NCBI GenBank assembly: GCA_010027295.1
Contig: RGVM01000091.1
Location: 1 to 8,430 of the forward strand
DNA: 8,430 nucleotides
From: Chitinophagia bacterium
Lineage (GTDB): Bacteria; Bacteroidota; Bacteroidia; Chitinophagales; Chitinophagaceae
Direction: 5' to 3'
In this document: positions 1 to 5,845 of the stretch, one piece after another
Layout: each line of letters starts with the position of its first letter
How positions within the stretch are numbered: the stretch's first letter is position 1
Program-made: the position numbers and the translations under genes
Notes under the pieces: generated by a model
What the model was told of the DNA's origin: nothing
The model's input: only the letters and a program-made list of their open reading frames with translations
Database searches by the model: none

Positions 1-68
1 CAGTCCATGGCAAGGAACACGCGCCGCACGAAGTCCTCCAGTACGGCATGGGATATCAATCTCTCCAT
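1..68 (-). CDS. N-terminal fragment of a putative Ldh-family (malate/L-lactate dehydrogenase-like) oxidoreductase
   Basis: Reading leftward from an ATG at 66-68, 22 codons stay open to the window edge, so only the N-terminus is visible. The stretch VLEDFVRRVFLAMD has the amphipathic first-helix pattern that opens Ldh-family NAD(P)-dependent dehydrogenases, where a helix ending in a Met/Gly-rich turn precedes the 'DA' segment. That family reduces 2-oxoacids such as pyruvate or oxaloacetate in the cytoplasm; no catalytic or nucleotide-binding residue falls inside the window. A perfect TAnnTTTG element lies six bases upstream of the ATG, which supports a real gene start here. The gene is divergent from the exported protein at 136, with 67 bases between them. 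The presence of a gene is fairly well supported; the family assignment rests on resemblance of one helix and could be wrong. Confidence 0.5.
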   Translation of the reverse strand, partial: MERLISHAVLEDFVRRVFLAMD

Positions 69-73
69 ACGGG

Positions 74-81
74 CAAAAATA
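74..81 (-). promoter_or_regulatory. Bacteroidota-type -7 promoter element (TATTTTTG) for the leftward gene
   Basis: On the minus strand this reads TATTTTTG, an exact match to the Bacteroidota -7 consensus TAnnTTTG. It ends five bases before the ATG at 68, so transcription would start at or next to the start codon. I see no clear TTG -33 element about 19 bases further upstream. The strength of the call rests on the -7 match and its position. Confidence 0.5.
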
Positions 82-135
82 ACCGAAGCCTGCCATCGAC
101 CCGGCTGTTTTCACACCTTACCGTAAGTTTACGCC

Positions 136-1425
136 ATGAAGCGTTACACTTTGCTCGCATGGATCCTGATCCTGCAGCAAGTCGCAGGCGGTCAGACATC
201 CATTTCCACCTACGACCCGCTGTTCGCCGACATCGCCCTGCAGTCGGAACGCGACAAGCTGCAACTCCATCTCCGCGACAGGACCATCGGCGAAACCCTC
301 TCGCTCCCCTTGGACGCAGAGAACGAATACCGCTACCAATCGGCCTTCTGGGCCGTCAGTCAGTTCAAGCCCGACGACCCCAGGATTGCCGAACTCTTCC
401 GGCGCAGCCTGGGTGCCTATCGCCGCCTCGAGACCGAGACGCGCAGGTCCTTTCTCGAAGCCCTATACACGATGAACCCCGACGGCTATGCCGACGGACT
501 CACGGAGTTGGCAAAAATCGAGGAGAACCCGAAGCTGTTCGCCATGATGGCACTGTTCCTGCACCGAAGGGACCCATCACTGGCAGCCCCGCTCCTGGAG
601 ATCATGCGTCGCCGTTGGCCCCTGGCCGACGAACACCCCATCCTATCCTCCCTGTCCGACGAGCTGCTGCGCAAGCCTATGCGCAGAACCATGCCCACCC
701 CCGACCTCAGGGACCTCTTCCGCCACCAGCAGTCTTTCGGCATCAAGACAGTATACTCCTTCCAACGCTGGGACCGTGATCAGCCCGGGCTCGCAGCGAT
801 ACAGGGCGCCGATGGCCTCTTCGCGCGAGATTCCTCGGGACGCATCATCCTGATCCGCCAGCTCGCCAGGGCCGGCTCCAACCTGCCGTACTATATCACC
901 AACGGCAACACCCCACAGGGCGTCTTCAGCATACAGGGCATCGGCCGGTCGGTGAACCGGTTCATCGGACCCACACCGAACCTGCAGATGACGCTGCCCT
1001 TTGAAGACAGATGGAAAGGCTACTTCCTGATGCCTGCCGACAGTACGGAGCCCCGATTGTCATATGCGTACCTCCTCCCGGACAGCTGGCGCGACTACCC
1101 TCCGATATGGGAGGCCTACGAGGCCGGTCGTGCAGGACGCACTGAGATCATCGCCCATGGAACCACCATCGACCCTCAATACTTTAGAGGACAACCCTAC
1201 CATCCCATCTCACCCACGCTGGGATGCCTCTGCGCCCCCGAGGAATGGGACACGCAGACAGGCTCTCTTCGTCAGAGTGAGCAGTTGCGACTGGCCGAAA
1301 CCTTCCTCAAGGCAGCAGGTCCTTCGAAAGGCTATCTGATGGTCATCAATATGGACGACCAACGTAGGCCCCTGTCACGGGATGACATAGAGCCCATTCT
1401 CGAGGCCTTCGAAAAGGACCTCTAA
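136..1425 (+). CDS. Exported protein with a variant L,D-transpeptidase (YkuD-like) catalytic domain
   Basis: A 429-residue protein with a Sec signal peptide: basic MKR, a hydrophobic run to about residue 17, and a likely cut near AGG/Q at 18-20. Residues 21-200 are mostly helical, charged and unrecognised. The C-terminal part, about 230-400, has L,D-transpeptidase features. A segment around 296-310 (ITNGNTPQGVFSI) resembles the 'TPxGxF' strand of YkuD domains. It is followed by His341 in IAHGTT and, 17 residues later, SPTLGCLC with Ser359, Gly363 and Cys364. In the family, H-x(14-17)-[S/T]HGC supplies the catalytic His and Cys, used to make 3-3 crosslinks or to attach proteins to peptidoglycan in the periplasm. 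Here SPTLGC replaces SHGC, so activity is plausible but unproven; Cys366 is an alternative nucleophile. The start is the first ATG before the signal peptide. The gene converges on ssb. Confidence 0.75.
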   Translation: MKRYTLLAWILILQQVAGGQTSISTYDPLFADIALQSERDKLQLHLRDRTIGETLSLPLDAENEYRYQSAFWAVSQFKPDDPRIAELFRRSLGAYRRLETETRRSFLEALYTMNPDGYADGLTELAKIEENPKLFAMMALFLHRRDPSLAAPLLEIMRRRWPLADEHPILSSLSDELLRKPMRRTMPTPDLRDLFRHQQSFGIKTVYSFQRWDRDQPGLAAIQGADGLFARDSSGRIILIRQLARAGSNLPYYITNGNTPQGVFSIQGIGRSVNRFIGPTPNLQMTLPFEDRWKGYFLMPADSTEPRLSYAYLLPDSWRDYPPIWEAYEAGRAGRTEIIAHGTTIDPQYFRGQPYHPISPTLGCLCAPEEWDTQTGSLRQSEQLRLAETFLKAAGPSKGYLMVINMDDQRRPLSRDDIEPILEAFEKDL

Positions 1426-1433
1426 AGAATGCC

Positions 1434-1460
1434 CCTGAAGAAGCCGGCAGGCCATTCAGG
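1434..1460. terminator. Candidate bidirectional hairpin between convergent genes
   Basis: CCTGAA (1434-1439) and TTCAGG (1455-1460) are perfect inverted arms. Inside them GCC (1443-1445) and GGC (1450-1452) can pair around a GGCA tetraloop. The hairpin fills most of the 38-base gap between the stops of the exported protein and ssb, the position expected of a shared terminator. No U-run follows on either strand, so intrinsic termination by the classical rule is not shown. Confidence 0.35.
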
Positions 1461-1463
1461 CTA

Positions 1464-1895
1464 TCAGAAAGGAAGATCGTCATCGGCACCGCCGCCGGCA
1501 GGGGCCGTCATGGGTGCTTCGGAGGCGGCTGCAGGGAATCGGTCGGGAATGCCGTTCGACTCACCACCCTCACCGCGGGACGCGCTTCCAATCAGTTGAA
1601 CATTGAGCACCCGCATCGTCAGGGAGGCCCCGGCTGAACCGTCGTTCCGAGTGTAGGATCGTACTTCGGGGGTACCTTCCGCGTACACCGTCTGTCCCTT
1701 TCTTAGATACGGTACGATACCGGTCTTGTCCGTCCAGTAGGCGCACTCGACCCAAAGTGTCCTCTCCTTCTGCATACCTGTGCTGTCCTTGTACTTCTCC
1801 GTATGGGCGACGCTGAAATTGATCACGTTCCTCCCACCCACCATGTTCGTGGTGCAGTCCTTCCCCAGGTTGCCGATGATTTGAAGCTTTACCAT
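1464..1895 (-). CDS. ssb: Single-stranded DNA-binding protein
   Basis: A 143-residue SSB that coats single-stranded DNA during replication, repair and recombination, usually as a homotetramer. The OB-fold spans about residues 1-106. It begins MVKLQIIGNLGKD and includes the VINFSVAHTEKYKD strand, WVECAYW and the EGTPEVRSYT segment typical of Bacteroidota SSBs. A low-complexity Gly/Ala/Pro linker follows, then the acidic tip DDDLPF, which in this family recruits partner proteins. The frame stays open upstream to 2147, but that extension has no SSB similarity. The ATG at 1893-1895 matches the family N-terminus, so it was chosen. No Shine-Dalgarno sequence is seen; the leader is A-rich (AAAAACAAGCAC). 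The gene is divergent from mnmA. Confidence 0.96.
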   Translation of the reverse strand: MVKLQIIGNLGKDCTTNMVGGRNVINFSVAHTEKYKDSTGMQKERTLWVECAYWTDKTGIVPYLRKGQTVYAEGTPEVRSYTRNDGSAGASLTMRVLNVQLIGSASRGEGGESNGIPDRFPAAASEAPMTAPAGGGADDDLPF

Positions 1896-1944
1896 GTGCT
1901 TGTTTTTACTTGGATGCAAGTTCGCAATAACGGGGAGGCGCCTC

Positions 1945-1952
1945 CAAGGGTA
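1945..1952 (-). promoter_or_regulatory. Possible -7 promoter element for ssb
   Basis: On the minus strand this reads TACCCTTG, one mismatch from TAnnTTTG, and would give a leader of about 43 bases before the ssb ATG. A perfect 12-bp palindrome, GGAGGCGCCTCC (1934-1945), lies immediately downstream and overlaps its last base. I see no TTG at the expected -33 distance, so the call is weak. Confidence 0.3.
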
Positions 1953-2025
1953 AAACCTCTTTTTATGACCATTTTTTTCACTTTCCTGCGGGTGAAAAGC
2001 CCATCCGCCCATGTCCTGTGCGCCG

Positions 2026-2033
2026 TACCTTTG
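2026..2033 (+). promoter_or_regulatory. Bacteroidota-type -7 promoter element (TACCTTTG) for mnmA
   Basis: TACCTTTG matches TAnnTTTG exactly and ends seven bases before the ATG at 2041. With the usual short distance from this box to the transcription start, the mRNA would begin at or almost at the start codon. The position also argues against the in-frame ATG at 2011, which lies upstream of the promoter element. Confidence 0.55.
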
Positions 2034-2040
2034 TACTCGA

Positions 2041-3159
2041 ATGAGCCGGCAGGGGAAAGTGATGGTCGCCATGAGCGGCGGTATCGACAGTACCGTCACC
2101 GCCCTCATGCTGCACCAGCAGGGATATGAGGTGGTGGGCATCACCATGAAGACCTGGGACTACGCCCATTCAGGCGGCGGCAAGAAGGAGACAGGATGCT
2201 GCAACCTGGACGCCTTCAACGACGCGCGCGCCGCCGCCGTACACCATGGCTTTCCCCATTTCATCCTGGATATCCGAGAGGAGTTCGGCGATTTCGTCAT
2301 CCGCGACTTCGTCGACGAGTACGTGGCCGGTCGCACACCCAACCCCTGCGTGATGTGCAACACCCACATCAAATGGAGGGCCCTGCTCAAGCGGGCCGAC
2401 GCCATGGGTTGCGACTTCATCGCCACAGGCCACTATGCCAAAGTGCGCCCCGATGGCGGGCGCTATATCGTATCCCGGGCCGTCGACGAGACCAAGGACC
2501 AGAGCTATGTCCTCTGGGGCCTTCAGCAGGACCTGCTCTCCCGCACGCTACTGCCCCTGGGCGGATATCGAAAGACCGAGATTCGGCGAATGGCCGAGGA
2601 GTTCGGCTACCCAGAACTGGCGAAGAAGAGCGAGAGCTACGAGATCTGCTTCGTACCCGACAACGACTACCGGGGCTTTCTTCGCCGACGCGTGGAAGGA
2701 CTGGAGGAGAAGGTCGCCGGCGGTCCCTTCGTCGACAAGTCGGGACGAATCCTCGGGCAACACAGGGGATATCCCTTTTATACCGTCGGACAGCGGAAGG
2801 GACTGGACATCACCCTCGGGAAGCCCACCTACGTGACCGAGATCATCCCTGAGACAAACACCGTCGTACTGGGCGACGAGGAGGACCTCGAACGCAGCGA
2901 GATGCTTGTCGGGAAGGTCAACCATATCAAATACGACCGACTGCCCGAAGGTCTTGAAGCCACCGTCAAAATCCGGTACCGAGACGCAGGCACGGCCGGA
3001 ACCCTCGGCTACGACGAGGCCGGCAACGTGCGCGTCCGTTTCCTGCAACATGCCAAGGGCGTAGCACCTGGACAGTCGGCCGTTTTCTACGAGGGCGACG
3101 ACGTGCTCGGAGGTGGAACCATCCACCGCTACAGGTCCGGACTTCCGGTCTTCGACTGA
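2041..3159 (+). CDS. mnmA: tRNA-specific 2-thiouridylase MnmA (TrmU)
   Basis: A 372-residue cytoplasmic enzyme that puts sulfur on C2 of the wobble uridine (U34) of tRNA-Lys, -Glu and -Gln, adenylating the base with ATP and taking sulfur from a persulfide relay. The PP-loop motif SGGIDST is at residues 12-18. The catalytic pair is visible: Cys103 in NPCVMCN and Cys203 in SYEICFVPDNDYRGF, matching the roles of Cys102 and Cys199 in E. coli MnmA. ATGHYAKV (the family's tRNA-contact region) and the GQRKGL segment of the central domain are also present, and a C-terminal beta-barrel ends the protein. Length is normal. The start at 2041 gives the family's short N-terminus before KVMVAMSGG; the ATG at 2011 would add ten unlikely residues. 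The downstream lipoprotein gene, 64 bases away, may share the transcript. Confidence 0.97.
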   Translation: MSRQGKVMVAMSGGIDSTVTALMLHQQGYEVVGITMKTWDYAHSGGGKKETGCCNLDAFNDARAAAVHHGFPHFILDIREEFGDFVIRDFVDEYVAGRTPNPCVMCNTHIKWRALLKRADAMGCDFIATGHYAKVRPDGGRYIVSRAVDETKDQSYVLWGLQQDLLSRTLLPLGGYRKTEIRRMAEEFGYPELAKKSESYEICFVPDNDYRGFLRRRVEGLEEKVAGGPFVDKSGRILGQHRGYPFYTVGQRKGLDITLGKPTYVTEIIPETNTVVLGDEEDLERSEMLVGKVNHIKYDRLPEGLEATVKIRYRDAGTAGTLGYDEAGNVRVRFLQHAKGVAPGQSAVFYEGDDVLGGGTIHRYRSGLPVFD

Positions 3160-3181
3160 CGCCATGCAATAATGGAATGCA

Positions 3182-3205
3182 GGATGCGTTAAACCCTTAG
3201 CATCC
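3182..3205 (+). repeat. Short inverted repeat between mnmA and the lipoprotein gene
   Basis: GGATGC (3182-3187) and GCATCC (3200-3205) are perfect 6-bp arms around a 12-base AT-rich loop. It sits in the 64-base gap after mnmA. It could be an attenuating or processing hairpin, or a protein-binding dyad. No T-run follows, so it is not called a terminator. Confidence 0.3.
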
Positions 3206-3223
3206 AATTCAATCCATCCCAGC

Positions 3224-4042
3224 ATGGGCAACAGGCCACCCCTCCTGACACTGAAAAACCTGCGGCCGGGTATCCCCATCCCCTATCAGCTGCGAAGCGC
3301 ATATCTGCCCTATATAATCATCCTGCTTGTCATATCTCTGCTCTCGGCCTGCTCGGGCAAGGCAGAGCTGGCCCTGGCAGGCACGATCGGCGACTACATG
3401 CCATTGCAGACGGGCCGGTCCCTGACCTATCGTCTCGACTCCACCCTATACCCCGCCCAAGGGACGGCGACCCTTGTGCGGTCGCATGTTGTGTGCGACC
3501 GGGTGGTTGGCGAAGACCGCGATCTGCAAGGACGACCCTTATGGCGTATCGTTCGAGCATTTCGCAATCCTGTGGACACCACAAAATGGACGGACCGTGA
3601 ACAGTTCCTTGCCATACTCGCCGGCAACACCCTCGAATGGGTGGAGGACAACCTGCGCACCATCCGACTCGTCAATCCCGTCAGGGAAGGCTACACATGG
3701 GAGGGCAACCGATTCGTCAATACCATCACCGATCCGGCCAGGCAGTACCTGGATGGCTGGAAATTCACCTATCTGGAGGCCGGCAAAGCCTGGCGCCTAG
3801 GCGATAGAAGCTTCCCTGAGACCCTCACGGTGCGCCAGCAGGAGGACAGGGTCGGCAATCCTGCCGACAGGAGCCGGTTCTCATCGATCGATGTGGCCCG
3901 GGAGGTCTATGCCAAGGGCATCGGCCTCGTCTACCGCGAAGTCAGGCACGAAGTCTGGCAACCCCCGAATGCAAGCTCAGCCACCGGATACTTCGAGCCC
4001 GGCAGCTTCGCGCTGACACTCAGTCTTGTCTCCAACAACTGA
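3224..4042 (+). CDS. Lipoprotein of unknown function downstream of mnmA
   Basis: A 272-residue predicted lipoprotein. A hydrophobic helix at residues 29-41 ends in the lipobox LLSAC-S with Cys43, the residue that would be lipidated after signal peptidase II cleavage. The n-region is unusually long (about 28 residues) but contains basic residues, and no other ATG lies before the lipobox. The mature part opens with DYMPLQTGRSLTYRLDS, a pattern seen in small Bacteroidota lipoproteins in which a 'plateau' of Leu/Gly/Arg precedes a strand ending in LDS. The rest looks beta-rich, with alternating hydrophobic residues, Trp and Tyr. No catalytic motif is seen. The residues after Cys43 (SGKAEL) lack a strong acidic surface-export cluster, so a periplasm-facing location is more likely. 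I do not recognise a function. Confidence 0.8.
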   Translation: MGNRPPLLTLKNLRPGIPIPYQLRSAYLPYIIILLVISLLSACSGKAELALAGTIGDYMPLQTGRSLTYRLDSTLYPAQGTATLVRSHVVCDRVVGEDRDLQGRPLWRIVRAFRNPVDTTKWTDREQFLAILAGNTLEWVEDNLRTIRLVNPVREGYTWEGNRFVNTITDPARQYLDGWKFTYLEAGKAWRLGDRSFPETLTVRQQEDRVGNPADRSRFSSIDVAREVYAKGIGLVYREVRHEVWQPPNASSATGYFEPGSFALTLSLVSNN

Positions 4043-4101
4043 CCTCTTCCGGCTTCTTCTTTTAACGAGCACCCTGACGGAAGATCAGCCCCAGAAAAGG
4101 G

Positions 4102-4133
4102 CCATCCTAATGGCTTCCAACGACTTAGGATGG
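4102..4133. terminator. Strong hairpin after the lipoprotein gene, possible terminator
   Basis: CCATCCTAA (4102-4110) and TTAGGATGG (4125-4133) are perfect 9-bp arms around a 14-base loop. It lies 60 bases after the lipoprotein stop, a reasonable place for a transcript end or an mRNA-stabilising hairpin. There is no T-run downstream, and the loop is larger than usual for an intrinsic terminator. Confidence 0.4.
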
Positions 4134-4229
4134 AGCCAACCCATCGATGCCCATCCCCTGCCATCATCGCGAGGCTAGATCCGCAGAAAAACCCCTGCAT
4201 CCGCGAGCCCTGGCCTCTTCGGCTATGTC

Positions 4230-4445
4230 GAGAACCCCTACCGGTTCTCAAAACCCCCATATATCCTCAGAACCGGGGGGAGTTCTGAGAACTGTCCCGG
4301 GTTCTGAGAACCCCTACCGGTTCTCAAAACCCCCACATGTCCTCAGAACGGGGGGAGTTCTGAGAACTGTCCCGGGTTCTGAGAACCCCTACCGGTTCTC
4401 AAAACCTCCACATGTCCTCAGAACCGGGGGGAGTTCTGAGAACTG
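4230..4445. repeat. Tandem direct repeats (76, 75 and about 65 bp) made of GTTCT/AGAAC palindromes
   Basis: Three nearly identical units begin at 4230, 4306 and 4381; the third is cut short near 4445. Copy 2 lacks one C in the CCGGGGGG tract (4349-4355), which is why its period is 75 instead of 76. Each unit holds several dyads: GAGAACC-N6-GGTTCTC, CTCAGAAC-N8-GTTCTGAG, and the near-perfect palindrome AGTTCTGAGAACT. At the unit boundaries is GGGTTCTGAGAACCC (4299-4313 and 4374-4388). The arms of adjacent dyads are interchangeable, so an RNA copy could fold in several alternative ways. The organisation resembles REP/BIME-like intergenic elements or an array of protein-binding sites; no known family is recognised. 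Confidence 0.85.
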
Positions 4446-4583
4446 ACTCGGAGCAAACCGACCAAATTGGGTTCTCCGCCAACGGCAGACAAGGGGACCC
4501 TCCAAGGGTGGCTCCGCCATTGTCGGGCAAGACGCTGACCGGGAATGGCATATCTTGTAGAAAGCCATCGACAACCGAGCCCC

Positions 4584-5765
4584 ATGCGACAATTCCTTCT
4601 CCTCCTGCTGCTGCCCGCCTGTATGCGGGCACAGTCCCTCGACCCCTCCGCGTACCACCACCCCCGAAGCGGACTGGCCAAATGCCACCGAGTTTTCACA
4701 GAACAGAAGACCGGCAGGGTCGCCTTCATGGGCGGCTCCATCACCGAACACGGCGCCTGGCGGGAGAAGATATGTGACTACCTGCGGCAACGGTATCCAG
4801 ACACCAAGTTCGAATTCATCAACGCCGGCATCAGCTCGACCGGGAGCACGCCCGGTGCCTTTCGCCTGTCGAAGGACGTGCTGGCCCATGGCCGCATCGA
4901 CCTGTTCTTCGAGGAGGCCGCCGTCAACGACCCCACCAACGGCTTCACCGGCAAGTACCAGGTGCGCGGGATGGAAGGCATCATCCGACAGGCACTGGCC
5001 TCGAACCCATCCATGTACATCCTCATGCTCCACTTCGTCGACCCTGACAAGATGGCTGACTACAACCAGGGCCGCACCCCCGAAGTCATCCGAAAACATG
5101 AGGCCGTGGCAGAACACTACCGCGTCAACTCGATCGACCTCGCCAGGGAAGTGACCGAACGCATCCGCGCCGGTGAATTCAACTGGAAGGACGACTTCAA
5201 GGACCTGCACCCCTCCCCCTTCGGTCACGAAGTCTATGCCCGCTCGATCCGAGCCTTCCTCGACAAGGCCTTCGGCGAGGCCGTCGGCGGGAAGGGCCGC
5301 AGCCCCCGGAAACGCCTGCCACGCCCGCTCGACCCATTCTCCTATGATGGTGGCCGCTATCTGCCGATTGCGGAAGCGCACGACCTGCAGGGATTCCGGA
5401 TGCTCGACCCCTGGCAGCCGACCGACGGATACCCGACACGCAAGCAGTATGTAGGCATCCCCGCACTGGCAGCGGACAGTGCAGGCGCATCCTTCACCCT
5501 CCGTTTTCACGGCCGTGCCGTGGGACTCTGCCTCGACGCAGGTCCCGACGCCGGCATCATCGAATACGACATCGACGGGAAATGGAAAGGGCGCCGTGAC
5601 CTCTTCACCAAGTGGAGCCATATGCTGCATCTCCCATGGTACATCCTGCTGGAAGACGAACTGCCCGAAGGGAAACACGAGTTGAGGGTGCGCATCGCAC
5701 CGGAGAAGAACCCGAAGAGCAAAGGCCACGCCCTGAGGGTGCTGTACCTGCTGGTGAATGGATGA
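4584..5765 (+). CDS. Exported SGNH/GDSL hydrolase with C-terminal beta-rich domain
   Basis: A 393-residue predicted secreted esterase/deacetylase of the SGNH fold. A signal peptide (MRQF, six leucines, PACMRAQ) is cut near residue 17. The ATG at 4584 gives this clean signal; an in-frame ATG at 4545 would put 13 polar residues in front of it. Block I is FMGGSITEHGAW with nucleophile Ser52. A mid-domain Asn occurs in the VNDPTNG segment. The C-terminal catalytic pair is in DLHPSPFGH (Asp207, His209), spaced DxH rather than the commoner DxxH. From about residue 247 a second domain with alternating strands (FHGRAVGLCLDAG, IIEYDIDG, HLPWYILLEDELPEGKH) looks like a jelly roll, as found in several Bacteroidota and Planctomycetota SGNH enzymes that act on acetylated glycans. 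Substrate is unknown. No polysaccharide-utilisation genes flank it here. Confidence 0.85.
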   Translation: MRQFLLLLLLPACMRAQSLDPSAYHHPRSGLAKCHRVFTEQKTGRVAFMGGSITEHGAWREKICDYLRQRYPDTKFEFINAGISSTGSTPGAFRLSKDVLAHGRIDLFFEEAAVNDPTNGFTGKYQVRGMEGIIRQALASNPSMYILMLHFVDPDKMADYNQGRTPEVIRKHEAVAEHYRVNSIDLAREVTERIRAGEFNWKDDFKDLHPSPFGHEVYARSIRAFLDKAFGEAVGGKGRSPRKRLPRPLDPFSYDGGRYLPIAEAHDLQGFRMLDPWQPTDGYPTRKQYVGIPALAADSAGASFTLRFHGRAVGLCLDAGPDAGIIEYDIDGKWKGRRDLFTKWSHMLHLPWYILLEDELPEGKHELRVRIAPEKNPKSKGHALRVLYLLVNG

Positions 5766-5782
5766 GAAGGTTTCGAATCCTT

Positions 5783-5800
5783 CAACTAAAAAAATAGTTG
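5783..5800. promoter_or_regulatory. Operator dyad 1 upstream of the blaI-like gene
   Basis: A perfect inverted repeat, CAACTA-N6-TAGTTG, with an all-A spacer. It shares its core AACTA...TAGTT with dyad 2, and the two centres are 20 bp apart. Tandem dyads in front of their own operon are the standard target of BlaI/MecI repressors; the ACTA/TAGT core differs from the TACA/TGTA core of staphylococcal sites. Its last three bases, TTG (5798-5800), can also serve as the -33 promoter element. Confidence 0.7.
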
Positions 5801-5827
5801 TAAAACTAAAAACTTAGTTTACTTTCG
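5798..5827 (+). promoter_or_regulatory. Promoter of the blaI-like/M56 operon (TTG, 19 bp, TACTTTCG)
   Basis: A TTG at 5798-5800 and TACTTTCG at 5820-5827 (one mismatch from TAnnTTTG) are separated by 19 bases, a normal Bacteroidota spacing. The ATG at 5846 lies 18 bases beyond the box. Both elements are embedded in or touch the operator dyads, which is what autorepression needs. Confidence 0.6.
5803..5820. promoter_or_regulatory. Operator dyad 2 overlapping the blaI-like promoter
   Basis: AAACTAA-N4-TTAGTTT has perfect 7-bp arms, the same 18-bp width and the same core as dyad 1. It fills the spacer between the TTG at 5798 and the -7 box that starts at 5820. A bound repressor would therefore block RNA polymerase directly. 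Confidence 0.7.
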
Positions 5828-5845
5828 TCCGATAAAACCCCGGAC

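Larger units (their letters stand above)
4043..4583. other. 541-base gene-free interval with hairpin and tandem palindromic repeats
   Basis: No frame here has a recognisable protein. The open frames that cross it are low-complexity translations of the repeats. Its contents are a 9-bp hairpin at 4102-4133, the direct-repeat block at 4230-4445, and a small ACCCT/AGGGT hairpin at 4497-4509. About 75 unremarkable bases follow before the SGNH hydrolase start. A TATCTTG at 4551-4557 lacks one T of the -7 consensus and is only a weak promoter candidate for that gene. Confidence 0.7.

Noticed and set aside
48..779. 243-codon open frame on the plus strand
   Set aside because: Its Arg/Pro/His-rich translation overlaps the transpeptidase-like gene in another frame, has no domain signature and starts inside the leftward gene.
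2011..2040. Earlier mnmA start at 2011
   Set aside because: It lies upstream of the exact TAnnTTTG box and adds residues not found in the family before the short N-terminus leading to SGGIDST.
1896..2147. Longer ssb start at 2147
   Set aside because: The added 84 residues have no SSB similarity and would overlap the mnmA start; MVKLQIIGNLGKD is the family N-terminus.
2548..3279. 243-codon open frame opposite mnmA
   Set aside because: mnmA is unequivocal here; the opposite frame is a codon-bias shadow.
4230..4445. CRISPR array
   Set aside because: Units are directly contiguous, 75/76 bp and near-identical throughout, with no unique spacers and no cas genes nearby.
4147..4446. Small plus-strand open frame through the repeats
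   Set aside because: The encoded repeats exist only because a 75-bp period preserves frame; the sequence is palindromic DNA and resembles no protein.
4389..5729. 446-codon open frame on the minus strand
   Set aside because: It lies opposite the SGNH hydrolase, which has a signal peptide and catalytic blocks. The minus-strand translation has no recognisable motif and runs into the repeat block, so it is a high-GC shadow frame.
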